A DNA stretch of 64,000 nucleotides from Natrinema sp. CBA1119. Its GTDB lineage: Archaea > Halobacteriota > Halobacteria > Halobacteriales > Natrialbaceae. Position 1 is the stretch's first letter. The number at the start of each line of letters is the position of its first letter. Shown here piece after piece: positions 55,270-63,172 of the stretch. The stretch is from contig NZ_PDBS01000001.1 in assembly GCF_002572525.1 (NCBI RefSeq), forward strand, positions 3,782,001 through 3,846,000, written 5' to 3'. Below the pieces are notes generated by a model that was not told the origin of the DNA, did not search any database, and was given only the letters and a program-made list of their open reading frames with translations. Both the position numbers and the translations under genes were made by a program.

Positions 55270-55398
55270 TTAGAAGAAGCCCCTGAGAAGCACCAGCAGG
55301 ACTCCGGAGAGGATGATGAAACCGAGGAACCCGAAGAAGATGATCGCCGCCTGCCGTCCGGTAAGCGTTTCGCCATCGAGGAACTCGTCTGAAGGCAT
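55270..55398 (-). CDS. Small single-span membrane protein (42 aa)
   Basis: A 42-residue ORF: MPSDEFLDGETLTGRQAA followed by a hydrophobic helix IIFFGFLGFIILSGVLLVLL and ending RGFF. Start ATG at 55398 has a GTTTAAG TATA-like box about 29 bp upstream, the standard leaderless spacing, and codon use (C/G third positions) is normal for the genome. Position near the oxidase locus suggests a small accessory membrane subunit, but this is only proximity. Confidence 0.7.
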   Translation of the reverse strand: MPSDEFLDGETLTGRQAAIIFFGFLGFIILSGVLLVLLRGFF

Positions 55399-55608
55399 TG
55401 CAATCAACTTCGCATCTCCCCCGCTTAAACATGATGATCTGATTACTCGGCTCGCGGTCGGAGACCGGCCTGGAGGGCCCTAGACCTTGCAGTGGCTACG
55501 ATACCGAACGCGGGTTTCCCACGCCTGACCGCTGAGAAATCCGTCTCTCACATCGAGCACGGTGCCGCGAGACGAACGTTTTTGATCGCACTGGACGAGT
55601 CCACGGAC

Positions 55609-56583
55609 ATGAGTGATACTGCCGCGCCGGACGTGCTCGTCCTCCGGAAGGGGACTCACGGCATTCCGATCGAACAGTACGCCGACGCGATTCGCGACCG
55701 ACTGCCGGACCACACCGTCGCGCTCGCGCGCACGCCGGCCGAGGAGCGCGATGCGATCCGGGACGCGACGTTCGTCACCGGCATGACCCTCGAGGCGGAC
55801 CTACTCGACGCGGCCGAGAACCTCTCAGTCTTCGCCTGTGCGTACGCGGGGACCGGCCACCTTCCCCTCGAGAAACTCGAGGAACGAGGCGTCGCGGTGA
55901 CGAACGCTTCGGGCGTCCACGGGCCGAACATCGGCGAGCACGTGCTGGGGTCGATTTTGCACTTCACCCGACGGTTCCACGTCGGTGCGCGCCGCCAGCG
56001 CCGCCGCGAGTGGCGACATTACAGGGCCCGCGAACTGCAGGGATCGACGGTCACCGTCGTCGGACTGGGCGCGATCGGACGGGCGGTCTGCGATCGGCTC
56101 GAGCCGTTCGGCGTCGAGACGATCGGCGTGCGCTACACGCCCGAGAAGGGCGGCCCGACCGACGAGGTGATCGGATTCGAGGGCGCGGCGTTCGACGACG
56201 CGCTCGCGCGCACGGACTACCTCGTGCTCGCCTGTCCGCTGACGGAGACGACCCGCGGTCTGCTCGACCACGAGGCGTTCGTGACGATCGATCCCGACGC
56301 CGTGCTGGTCAACGTGGCTCGCGGCCCGGTCGTCGAGACGGACGCGCTGGTCGAGGCCCTGCGGTCGAACTGGATCCGCGGCGCGTCGCTTGACGTGACC
56401 GATCCCGAACCGCTGCCCGAGGAGCACCCGCTCTGGACATTCGAAAACGTCCAGATTACGCCCCACAACGCGGGTCACACGCCGAAGTACTACGACCGGC
56501 TGGCCGATATCGTCGCCGAAAACGTCACGCGGATCGACGACGACGGGGCCGACGCCGATCTCGAGAATCAGGTTCTCCCCTGA
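55609..56583 (+). CDS. D-2-hydroxyacid dehydrogenase (NAD-dependent)
   Basis: 324 residues from the ATG at 55609. The C-terminal Rossmann domain has VVGLGAIGRAVCDRL (GxGxxG, about 186-200). The catalytic set is visible: Arg in NVARGPVVETDAL, Glu in DVTDPEPLPEEHPL, and His in ITPHNAGHTP. The family reduces 2-oxoacids or works as phosphoglycerate/glyoxylate reductase-like enzymes; substrate unknown. An in-frame upstream start would run through the AT-rich promoter and is rejected. Single gene. Confidence 0.92.
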   Translation: MSDTAAPDVLVLRKGTHGIPIEQYADAIRDRLPDHTVALARTPAEERDAIRDATFVTGMTLEADLLDAAENLSVFACAYAGTGHLPLEKLEERGVAVTNASGVHGPNIGEHVLGSILHFTRRFHVGARRQRRREWRHYRARELQGSTVTVVGLGAIGRAVCDRLEPFGVETIGVRYTPEKGGPTDEVIGFEGAAFDDALARTDYLVLACPLTETTRGLLDHEAFVTIDPDAVLVNVARGPVVETDALVEALRSNWIRGASLDVTDPEPLPEEHPLWTFENVQITPHNAGHTPKYYDRLADIVAENVTRIDDDGADADLENQVLP

Positions 56584-56667
56584 TCGGTGACGGCCGAACG
56601 GTTCCGTCACCTACCCAACTCGAACGGTGCCGTCATCCGTCCGCCCCCGCGACCTAATTCACTTTTT

Positions 56668-56751
56668 TAGCTGAATTGAGACGCTAATCCCCCTTCCTCA
56701 GCGAGCGCCGAAGGCGCGAGCAGGGAGGGGATACAGCGTCTCAATTCAGCT
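56668..56751. repeat. 84-bp hairpin element with 17-bp perfect inverted repeats
   Basis: Outer arms AGCTGAATTGAGACGCT (56668-56684) and its exact complement (56735-56751) enclose 50 bp that itself holds GCGCC-gaa-GGCGC and a CCCCCTTCC/GGAGGGG-type stem, so nearly the whole element folds into one nested hairpin. Outside lies a T run (CTTTTTT) on the left. There is no coding capacity. It could be a MITE-like relic, a bidirectional terminator or a structured RNA. Confidence 0.9.
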
Positions 56752-56868
56752 CAAGGAGCGAACCGCGTCAGCGGTGAGCGAGTAGGGTGGGGTAGTTCAC
56801 CGTCTGCTGCGAAGTACACGTATGGAACTGATACTACCGACCGTTCGCACGCGAGCGGAGGAAAAACG

Positions 56869-57300
56869 ATGACACTGACAGTCGATGGAACAGTTCTGGT
56901 TCCCGTCGCCGATCCGGACGACGGGGAGCGAACGGCTGTGGCGCTCGCGCCGCACCTTTCACCCTCGAGTACGGTGCTCGTCGTCAACGTAATCGAGAAG
57001 GCCGGCGGTGCGCCCGACAAGGCCTCCGTCGAACAGCGCGAGGAGTACGCTCGGGATATTTTCGAGCGCACTCAGGGGCCGCTCGAGGGGTCGGCCGGAA
57101 CGGTCGAGACGGTGATCCTCTTCGGGACCGATGTCGTCGAGACGATCATGGACGCGGCGTCGGAGCGAGCGGTCGACGCCGTGGTCTTTGCACCTCGGAA
57201 GGGAAACCGGTTCGTGGAACTGCTCACCGGCGATGTGGCCCGTCGGCTAGTGAGGCGGGCGTCGGTTCCCGTCGTCGCGCTGCCGCGAACCGACGACTAG
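56869..57300 (+). CDS. Universal stress protein (UspA family)
   Basis: 143 residues. Opens GTVLVPVADPDDGERTAVALAPHL, has VILFGTDVVETIMDAASERAVDAVVFAPRKGNRFVELLTGDVARRLVRRASVPVVALP at the end, which is the UspA nucleotide-binding pattern, although the canonical GxxGxxxxxxxxxG is only partly kept (the first Gly of the loop is Arg-Lys-Gly). Probably a small cytoplasmic stress or signalling protein. ATG start with a GGAGG-like sequence just before it. Confidence 0.85.
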   Translation: MTLTVDGTVLVPVADPDDGERTAVALAPHLSPSSTVLVVNVIEKAGGAPDKASVEQREEYARDIFERTQGPLEGSAGTVETVILFGTDVVETIMDAASERAVDAVVFAPRKGNRFVELLTGDVARRLVRRASVPVVALPRTDD

Positions 57301-57382
57301 CGACTACTATACCGCCCCGTCTCCCGCCTCCACACCACCCTGCTTCGTTTCTTCTCGGCGGTCAGTCTTCGTCTCGAGTCGA

Positions 57383-57697
57383 TTACTGCCGATCGGCGAG
57401 GACGACCCAGCCGGTCTGGTCGACCGTAACTCGATAGTCGGCGTACTCGAATGTGACGCAGCAGGCGGATCGGTCGGCCGTTCCCATCGGCTGGAACAGC
57501 GAATCGAGCGCGGACGGGTCGACCACGTCGTACAGCGGTCCGAACTCGTCGGCGATCTCGAGCGCGTCCAGTTCGGAGTTCGTGGCAATCGCCTCGACGA
57601 CCGCCCCGGAAAGCGACTGATCCGGATCTGCCTGGTACGTCCCGCTTCCGCATTTCGGTTGCGACTCGTCGGTCGGGGTTTCAGTTTCCATGCCCAT
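57383..57697 (-). CDS. HalOD1 (halobacterial output domain) protein
   Basis: 104 residues. The segment SLSGAVVEAIATNSELDALEI, then EFGPLYDVVDPSALDSLFQP and VTFEYADYRVTVDQTGWVVL, fit the haloarchaeal output domain HalOD1. The domain occurs alone or at the end of signalling proteins and is thought to be a regulatory output module. Acidic N-terminal 20 residues with one free cysteine. The HTH-10 regulator lies 47 bp upstream in the same direction, so the two may be co-transcribed. Confidence 0.82.
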   Translation of the reverse strand: MGMETETPTDESQPKCGSGTYQADPDQSLSGAVVEAIATNSELDALEIADEFGPLYDVVDPSALDSLFQPMGTADRSACCVTFEYADYRVTVDQTGWVVLADRQ

Positions 57698-57744
57698 TCT
57701 ATCGGTGCAACGGGGGAAACGATCCCCCTTGGAGGGTCAACGAT

Positions 57745-58389
57745 TTAAGAGGGGGAACGCTCGCGGAGCGTGTTTCGGAGCAGGTTGGCTTGCCCCCGCC
57801 GGAGGCGAGCGGAGAGGGCCTGATCCGAGATGTCCAGTTTCGCGGCGACCGCTGAGAGGGTCGTCTCCCGCGGCACGTCGAAGTAGCCCTCCTCAAGCGC
57901 GATGAGAAGCGCTTCTCGCTGTCTGTCCGTGATCTCGTACCGATCGCCGGACTGCGTCGATTCGCTGAAGATCCGCTCGATTCGGAACGGAATGTCCCGT
58001 TCGCGACAGGCGTCGCGGTAGGCGAACAGCGCCTCGCGCGTCGGAACGCGAGCGCGGATTCTCGTGTCCTTCGTGACAGTGACATCCAGATACGCGATAT
58101 CGTATTCGGCGGCCGTCGGATAGGTCAGGTGTTTCTCGCCCCGTTCCGACAGCGTGCCGCTGTAGAGACGGCGGGCGCCCGTCGCCTCGAGAAGGGTGAA
58201 CTCGGAGACGGTCTCGTCGTCGCCCAGCGCGTCGTCGATGCCCTCGAGGTCCTCGCCGTCGGTCCAGAAGATGAACTTCGTCTCGCCCGCCGCCGAGTAA
58301 AAAATCTCCTCGACGTCGATTCTCGAGACGGCGTCGGACACTCGTCGGAGGATCGGTGTCTCGATCTCGAACTCGACGATGAGGACCAT
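57745..58389 (-). CDS. HTH-10 (Bat-type) transcriptional regulator
   Basis: 214 residues. The C-terminal HTH-10 domain is clear: YEITDRQREALLIALEEGYFDVPRETTLSAVAAKLDISDQALSARLRRGQANLL. The N-terminal 150 residues form the partner domain of the Bat/HTH-10 family (VLIVEFEIETPILRR), with no PAS or GAF signature. Regulates transcription of unknown targets; the adjacent HalOD1 gene is downstream on the same strand. Confidence 0.9.
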   Translation of the reverse strand: MVLIVEFEIETPILRRVSDAVSRIDVEEIFYSAAGETKFIFWTDGEDLEGIDDALGDDETVSEFTLLEATGARRLYSGTLSERGEKHLTYPTAAEYDIAYLDVTVTKDTRIRARVPTREALFAYRDACRERDIPFRIERIFSESTQSGDRYEITDRQREALLIALEEGYFDVPRETTLSAVAAKLDISDQALSARLRRGQANLLRNTLRERSPS

Positions 58390-58516
58390 AGATGATCGTC
58401 GGTGCCTACGGGACGCACGATTGTTATACTGTCACAGTGATCGGGCCGGTCCGCACAACGCGTGCACAGCACGGCCCGCCTCGAGCCGCTACGTGGGCGA
58501 GAAACCGGTCGAACGA

Positions 58517-59551
58517 CTAGATGTAGCCGTTCTCGAGCAACAGTTCGCCGTTGAGGACGCTCGCGCCGGCGGCACCGCGGATCGTATTGTGTGCGAGACA
58601 GTTGTACTGGAGGCCGAACGGCGACTCCTGCAGACCGCCCGCGGCGATGGCCATCCCGTCGCCGAGCGTGCGGTCCATCCGCGGCTGCGGTCGATCCGGC
58701 TCCTCGAAGACGTGGATGAGCGGGTCAGGCGAGGAGCGCAGGTCGAGCGAGGGGTACTCCCGCATGGCCTCGGCCGCCGCCTCGGGGGTGAGATCGTCTT
58801 CGGTCTCGACCCAGACGTTCTCGAGGTGGCCGTCGATCGTCGGGATGCGGTTACAGGAGGCGGCGACGTCCATGCCGTTGTGCGACAGTTCGGCCCCGTC
58901 GAAGTCGCCGAGCAGTTTCCGGGACTCCGTCTCGAGTTTGTCCTCCTCGCCGCCGATGTAGGGGATGGCGTTGTCGATGATCTCCATCGAGGAGACGCCG
59001 TCGTAGCCCGCGCCAGAGACCGCTTGCAGCGTCGAGACGTGAACCTTCTCGAGGCCGAACTCGGCCAGGGCCGCGAGCGTGGGGACGAAGGTGATCGTCG
59101 AGCAGTTGGGGTTCTTGACCATCGCGCCGTCCCAGCCGCGCTCGTCGCGCTGGACCTCAAGCAAGTCGAGGTGTTCGGCGTTGACCTCCGGAATCACGAG
59201 GGGGATGTCGTCGTCCATCCGTCCGTTCGAGGAGTTCGAGGAGACGACGTAGCCCGCGTCACAGAATCCGGGCTCGACCGCTGCGCCGACGCTCGAGGGG
59301 AGCGATGAGAACAGGAGGTCGATATCGTCGGGAACCTCGTCGGGATCGGTCGCCGTGACGGTCGAATCGGCGACATCCGCCGGGATGGGGCTGTCGACGC
59401 GCCACTTCGCGGCCTGTCGATACGTCTTGCCGGCGCTGGCGTCGCTCGCGGTCAGCGCTGCGATCTCGAACTCCGGGTGGGGATCGAGAAGCTGGATGAG
59501 TCGCTGTCCGACGGCGCCGGTCGCACCGAGTACGCCTACTCGTACTGCCAT
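58517..59551 (-). CDS. asd: Aspartate-semialdehyde dehydrogenase
   Basis: 344 residues from the ATG at 59551 (MAVRVGVLGATGAVGQRL; the longer ORF start is rejected). NADP-binding GATGAVGQR at 9-17; the active-site cysteine is C150 in VKNPNCSTI. AVSGAGYDGVSS and CNRIPTIDGH follow as in archaeal/fungal-type Asd proteins. Catalyses formation of aspartate-semialdehyde from aspartyl phosphate, the shared step to lysine, methionine and threonine. Single gene. Confidence 0.95.
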   Translation of the reverse strand: MAVRVGVLGATGAVGQRLIQLLDPHPEFEIAALTASDASAGKTYRQAAKWRVDSPIPADVADSTVTATDPDEVPDDIDLLFSSLPSSVGAAVEPGFCDAGYVVSSNSSNGRMDDDIPLVIPEVNAEHLDLLEVQRDERGWDGAMVKNPNCSTITFVPTLAALAEFGLEKVHVSTLQAVSGAGYDGVSSMEIIDNAIPYIGGEEDKLETESRKLLGDFDGAELSHNGMDVAASCNRIPTIDGHLENVWVETEDDLTPEAAAEAMREYPSLDLRSSPDPLIHVFEEPDRPQPRMDRTLGDGMAIAAGGLQESPFGLQYNCLAHNTIRGAAGASVLNGELLLENGYI

Positions 59552-59750
59552 TTTCCGCCACTCCGAGTCGTGTCCGCAAAACCGTTTGGGTTTTCGGTAG
59601 CGCGTGTCAATCGACGGAGGCACCGGTCGGAGGGGTTTCGAACAGTGCTCTGGGAAACGCATCAGATCCGAGAGCTCTGCCATCGCGAGACAGCGGATCG
59701 CGACGGTCGGATAGAAGATATTAAGAAACGGGAGCGGCTCCTAGCGACCG

Positions 59751-59804
59751 ATGCACTACCGACAGGATCGACTCGAGGCCGCCAGCCAGAGGTGGTCCCG
59801 ATGA
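59751..59804 (+). CDS. Possible 17-codon upstream ORF (leader peptide) before the 59801 membrane gene
   Basis: An ATG at 59751 opens a 17-residue frame (MHYRQDRLEAASQRWSR) whose TGA at 59802-59804 overlaps the ATG of the membrane protein at 59801 (ATGA). A TATA-like ATATTAAG near 59719 is about 30 bp upstream, so this ATG would be close to the first base of a leaderless mRNA. It could be a translational-coupling leader. Very short, so only suggestive. Confidence 0.35.
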   Translation: MHYRQDRLEAASQRWSR

Positions 59805-60058
59805 CGAGTTCGACCACGAGTACGAGCGATCGGGGACTGCTCGAGACGCGGTTCAGCATGGGTGCGGCAGCCCTCGCGGCCGTCGCGGCACTGCTGGCCC
59901 TCGCCTTTGGCTACCTCGGGTTTATCGATGGCGTGTTGCCGGGGATCGGCTACCAGCTCTCCATTCTGACGGGTGCCGTCGGGCTCGTGTTCGGGCTCGG
60001 TATCGCCCTCGTGGCGTTCGTCGCCGCGGTCTACATGGAACCCGGTCTCGACGAATAA
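59801..60058 (+). CDS. Small two-span membrane protein, unknown function
   Basis: 85 residues. Ser/Thr-rich N terminus, then two hydrophobic helices: MGAAALAAVAALLALAFGYLGF and an SILTGAVGLVFGLGIALVAFVAAVY segment, ending MEPGLDE. No conserved polar or catalytic motif. Haloarchaeal small membrane proteins of this kind have no known role. Its ATG overlaps a possible 17-codon upstream ORF. In-frame sequence further upstream is non-coding. Confidence 0.7.
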   Translation: MTSSTTSTSDRGLLETRFSMGAAALAAVAALLALAFGYLGFIDGVLPGIGYQLSILTGAVGLVFGLGIALVAFVAAVYMEPGLDE

Positions 60059-60255
60059 CTCGCTTTTTCGGTCTCGTTGCGATCGGCTCCGCATCGTCGA
60101 TGCTTTCGCACCTGTTCAGTGACGACGGGCAACCCACAAACCGCTCCTCGGCGATCCCACGACGACTGTCGATCGCCGACTCTCGAGTGAGCCAAACGAG
60201 TCCCCGCGGCTCGCTGCCATCGGGTATACGTACTGTTCGCGGCGAGAATACCGAC

Positions 60256-60447
60256 TTACGCGGGGACTTCCGCGCCTTTCTTTCGAGTCACGTAGCCCGC
60301 GATGCGGTTGCGGACGCCTTTCGACTCGACGTTGGTGAGCTTCGTGACGCTCTCTTTGTTCTGCTCGAAATCGGTCGTGAACGCCTCCGGATACCGCTCC
60401 AGGAGGAGGGTCCCGGTCTTCTTGACGTAGGCCGGTTTGATTGCCAT
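60256..60447 (-). CDS. rps17e: 30S ribosomal protein S17e
   Basis: 63 residues from the ATG at 60447, the usual length for archaeal S17e. MAIKPAYVKKTGTLLLERYPEAFTTDFEQNK and the conserved VESKGVRNRIAGYVTRK pattern are clear. Part of the small ribosomal subunit. A longer in-frame start would precede it but is not conserved. Located downstream of the DUF447-like gene in the same direction. Confidence 0.96.
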   Translation of the reverse strand: MAIKPAYVKKTGTLLLERYPEAFTTDFEQNKESVTKLTNVESKGVRNRIAGYVTRKKGAEVPA

Positions 60448-60530
60448 GTGAAGTGGTTCCGTCCAGAGGCTCTTAATCCCTTTCTCTTCGCCGCTCCGGA
60501 ATATCGATCGAGTCACTCCTCGCCCCGAGG

Positions 60531-61184
60531 CTACCACTTCGAGTGCTCCCGCACTCGCTCGAGCGCCTCGCGCTCGCGCGGTCCCCCGGCCCGATCGACA
60601 ACGGAGGCGCAGTACGCGAGCCGATCGCGGAGTTCAGTTTCGTCGAAGTCCGCGACCGAGAGCCGTGAGGCGGCGACGGTCGCCTCGATGACGGCTCCGA
60701 ATCCGCGGTCGATCGTCGGGACCCGTTCGCTCACGATCTTCGACTCGAGCGGGGTGAGCGTCCACGTCTCCCAGTCGGTGCCGCCGTCGGTTCCGGACTC
60801 GACGCATTCGACGCTCACGCGAGCCCACGCGCTCGCGGACTCGAGGATCGGCTCCTCGCGTTCGACGATCGAGAGAGCGGCGTCGGCGAAGTCGACGGGG
60901 TCGTCAACGAACTGCACGTAGGCCTCGCCCCGTCGGTGGAAGTTCCGGCGAGTACGAGTATTCCCCCAGGTTCGAGCGGTGACGGGATCGCCGGCGCGAA
61001 GGCCGAGCGCGGCGGCGTTCCACAGACCGTTGGGTCCAAGCGTGGTCACGACCGACTCGGTGACGCCCGAGAGGGTGACGGGCCACTCCGCCGGTACGGA
61101 TTCGTCGCATTCGCTTTCGGCCGTCCCATCGGCGCTATCGTCGTCTATCGCTCGGCTCTCACGCATCGTCCGATCGTCGGTCAT
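60531..61184 (-). CDS. DUF447-family protein (flavin-reductase-like fold)
   Basis: 217 residues. GVTESVVTTLGPNGLWNAAALGLRAGDPVTARTWGNTRTRRNFHRRG is the DUF447 pattern; the fold is related to FMN-binding split barrels. RRGEAYVQFVDDPVDFADAAL and the C-terminal helical half are conserved in archaea. Function unknown. The start overlaps the CitG-like gene by four bases (ATGA), so the two are one operon, as often seen in archaea, which suggests a common cofactor-related role. Acidic N-terminal extension of about 30 residues. Confidence 0.82.
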   Translation of the reverse strand: MTDDRTMRESRAIDDDSADGTAESECDESVPAEWPVTLSGVTESVVTTLGPNGLWNAAALGLRAGDPVTARTWGNTRTRRNFHRRGEAYVQFVDDPVDFADAALSIVEREEPILESASAWARVSVECVESGTDGGTDWETWTLTPLESKIVSERVPTIDRGFGAVIEATVAASRLSVADFDETELRDRLAYCASVVDRAGGPREREALERVREHSKW

Positions 61185-62032
61185 AGCCCGATCGCCTCGT
61201 GCTCGAGCGCGACGAACAACCCTGCCGCGGTGACGTCCGCCGTCGTCCCCGGGTTGATCCCGCGATCGACGAGGTCGTCGGCGAAGGTCTCGACGGCGTC
61301 GCGATCCGTCTCGAGAGCGTCGTCCGCGGCCAGTGCCGCGGCGCGGTCAGTCACCTCCCGGGCGGTCGCCTCGTCGTGGCGCGTCGCGACGAGCGTGTCG
61401 GGCCGCTCGGCGAGCAGCGAGAGGAAGACCGCCGCGGTCCGCTCCGAGACCGTGCCGTCCGCCTCGGCGAGTCGTTCGGCGGCCGCGAACGACCGGTCGA
61501 ATCCCCGGACCCACTCGCGAGCCACGTCGTCCCCCGGGACGCTTCGTTCCATGATGTCGAATAACGTCAGTCCGCGCTCCTCGAGGGCCGGAATCGCGTC
61601 CGCACCCCGACGGACGTCGAGGGCCGTCATGTCCGCGGGCGGCTCGTCGACGCCCACGTCGACGTGATCGAACGCGCGGTAGAACGACGCCGCGTCGCCG
61701 ACGGTCGTCTCCCGAACGACGGCCTCGGCAACGGGCTGGGAGAGGTCGTCGCGGGCGGCCCGCACGAGCGGGACGAGCAACAGGAGCGCTCCGAACTGCG
61801 TGTTTCCCCCCTCCTGGGCCGCCATCTCCTCGACGGCCCGCTCGAACGCCGGCCCGACCGCCGCGCCATCGGCCGCCAGCTCGAGCCCCTCGCGGGCCCC
61901 CACCGCTCCGGCGAGGAAGTGTTCGAACCGCAACTCCGCGAGGTCGCGGTGGCGGTCGACGTTGCCCGGTTTGGGCGTCCCCGCCACCTCGAGGAGCAGC
62001 GCCAGTTCCGCGTTCTGTGCCGGCGATCGCAT
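61181..62032 (-). CDS. CitG/MdcB-like triphosphoribosyl-dephospho-CoA synthase family protein
   Basis: 283 residues. VAGTPKPGNVDRHRDL (about 16-31) is the signature opening; QEGGNTQFGALLLLVPL and the C-terminal NPGTTADVTAAGLFVAL complete the family. Bacterial CitG makes the prosthetic group of citrate lyase; archaeal relatives have no citrate lyase and probably make or modify another nucleotide-type cofactor. First gene of the operon with the DUF447 protein and probably S17e. Substrate not readable. Confidence 0.85.
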   Translation of the reverse strand: MRSPAQNAELALLLEVAGTPKPGNVDRHRDLAELRFEHFLAGAVGAREGLELAADGAAVGPAFERAVEEMAAQEGGNTQFGALLLLVPLVRAARDDLSQPVAEAVVRETTVGDAASFYRAFDHVDVGVDEPPADMTALDVRRGADAIPALEERGLTLFDIMERSVPGDDVAREWVRGFDRSFAAAERLAEADGTVSERTAAVFLSLLAERPDTLVATRHDEATAREVTDRAAALAADDALETDRDAVETFADDLVDRGINPGTTADVTAAGLFVALEHEAIGL

Positions 62033-62137
62033 ACGTCTCGTTGCGTCCCGGGACGGCTTAGGGATGCGGGTTGTTCGCTGGGGCTCCCGACCGCGAGACG
62101 GTGACCGAAGGTGGCAGACGGGTTCGCCGTCCCACTG

Positions 62138-62145
62138 CTTTAAGG
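62138..62145 (+). promoter_or_regulatory. TATA box of the cupin gene
   Basis: CTTTAAGG centred about 27 bp upstream of the ATG at 62168, consistent with a leaderless transcript. Confidence 0.7.
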
Positions 62146-62167
62146 GTCGAACCGTAAACGATGGGGT

Positions 62168-62512
62168 ATGGGCTACGATACCGCAGCCAAGACCGATCCG
62201 GACTCAGTCATCGACGAGGAGTGGGGCGGCATGTGGTTCCTCAAGGACGCGCTCGCGACTGACGAACTCGGAATCTCCGTGCTCGAGCTCGAGCCCGGTG
62301 GCAAGGGGATGGAACACGCCGAGGCCGACTCCGGGCAGGAAGAGGTGTACTACGTGGTCGCCGGGACGGTCGACATCGAGCTTCCGGACGCGGACGAGAC
62401 GGTGACGCTCGAGACGGACGAGGCGATTCGACTGGACCCAGAGGAGACCCGGCAGATCCACAACGGCGGCGACGAGCGCGCGAAGCTCGTGCTGGTCGGC
62501 GCGCCGCTGTGA
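62168..62512 (+). CDS. Cupin-domain protein
   Basis: 114 residues, single cupin barrel. ISVLELEPGGKGMEHAEADSGQEEVYYVVAGTVDIELPD holds cupin motif 1, with H and Glu ligands, and ETRQIHNGGDERAKLVLVGAP holds motif 2. The metal site appears intact (His, Glu, His). Function could be sugar isomerase, oxygenase or binding protein; unknown. Divergent from the CitG-like gene. Confidence 0.85.
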   Translation: MGYDTAAKTDPDSVIDEEWGGMWFLKDALATDELGISVLELEPGGKGMEHAEADSGQEEVYYVVAGTVDIELPDADETVTLETDEAIRLDPEETRQIHNGGDERAKLVLVGAPL

Positions 62513-62573
62513 GGTCCCGTCGCTGTCCGCTGTACTGCCACGATTGCTGTCCAAAAGACTGGTTCTAACGCGT

Positions 62574-62984
62574 TTACCGATCGGGACGAGGGGCGTTTTC
62601 CGCGGCTTCGACCTCGTCCGGTTTCTCGACGCGCGAGTAGAGTTCTTGCCAGTGTTCCTCGACGAAGATGTCGTTCCTATCGAAGAGTTCACGAGCGCTC
62701 TCCGTGAGACCGTAGAACTTGCTTGGTTGGCCTTTCGTCCGCTGTCCGCGGGGGAACGCGACGACTTCGACGATCCCTGCGTCGATGAGGGTATCTAGAT
62801 GGTCGCGAACCGTCGTTCGGTGCAGCCCGGTCGTGAACTCCAACTCCTTCATCGAGGGGAGGGACTGCGGGTGAGCAACGATGTCCGCAACGATGTCTCG
62901 CCGTGATTCTTCTGCCAGCGCTTCAGCGACGCTAAAGAACTGTGTGTCGTTGCGAGGGGTAGCCGAAGCACCAGTCTGTGGCAT
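62574..62984 (-). CDS. Winged-helix (ArsR-like) transcriptional regulator
   Basis: 136 residues from the ATG at 62984. DNA-binding domain: AEESRRDIVADIVAHPQSLPSMKELEFTTGLHRTTVRDHLDTLIDAGIVEVV followed by the wing with GQRTKGQPSKFYGLT. The C-terminal helix is charged. A TTATCTATATCG element about 27 bp upstream fits the promoter. It diverges from the 63173 gene, and the space between contains the 19-bp inverted repeat, so autoregulation and control of the neighbour are plausible. Confidence 0.88.
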   Translation of the reverse strand: MPQTGASATPRNDTQFFSVAEALAEESRRDIVADIVAHPQSLPSMKELEFTTGLHRTTVRDHLDTLIDAGIVEVVAFPRGQRTKGQPSKFYGLTESARELFDRNDIFVEEHWQELYSRVEKPDEVEAAENAPRPDR

Positions 62985-63062
62985 CTCACTCGGACGTACA
63001 GGTTCGATATAGATAACGATGTGGGTCGCTATCCACATCAATGGGCTGATACCTAATGGTTG

Positions 63063-63150
63063 ACTATAGCACCAACTGAAAGTCACTGTACACCCAATCG
63101 CACGACAGCTTTGTAATCGGTGTGTGAATTGTTTCAGTTGGTACTATAGT
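63063..63150. promoter_or_regulatory. 19-bp inverted repeat spanning a divergent promoter region
   Basis: Left arm ACTATAGCACCAACTGAAA (63063-63081) and right arm TTTCAGTTGGTACTATAGT (63132-63150) are complementary at 18 of 19 positions, with 50 bp between. The right arm includes the CTATAG TATA-like box of the rightward gene (about 27 bp before its ATG at 63173), and the left arm is its mirror toward the regulator gene. Probable operator/promoter pair. Confidence 0.7.
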
Positions 63151-63172
63151 GTCGGACAACCAGCGCTTCGTA

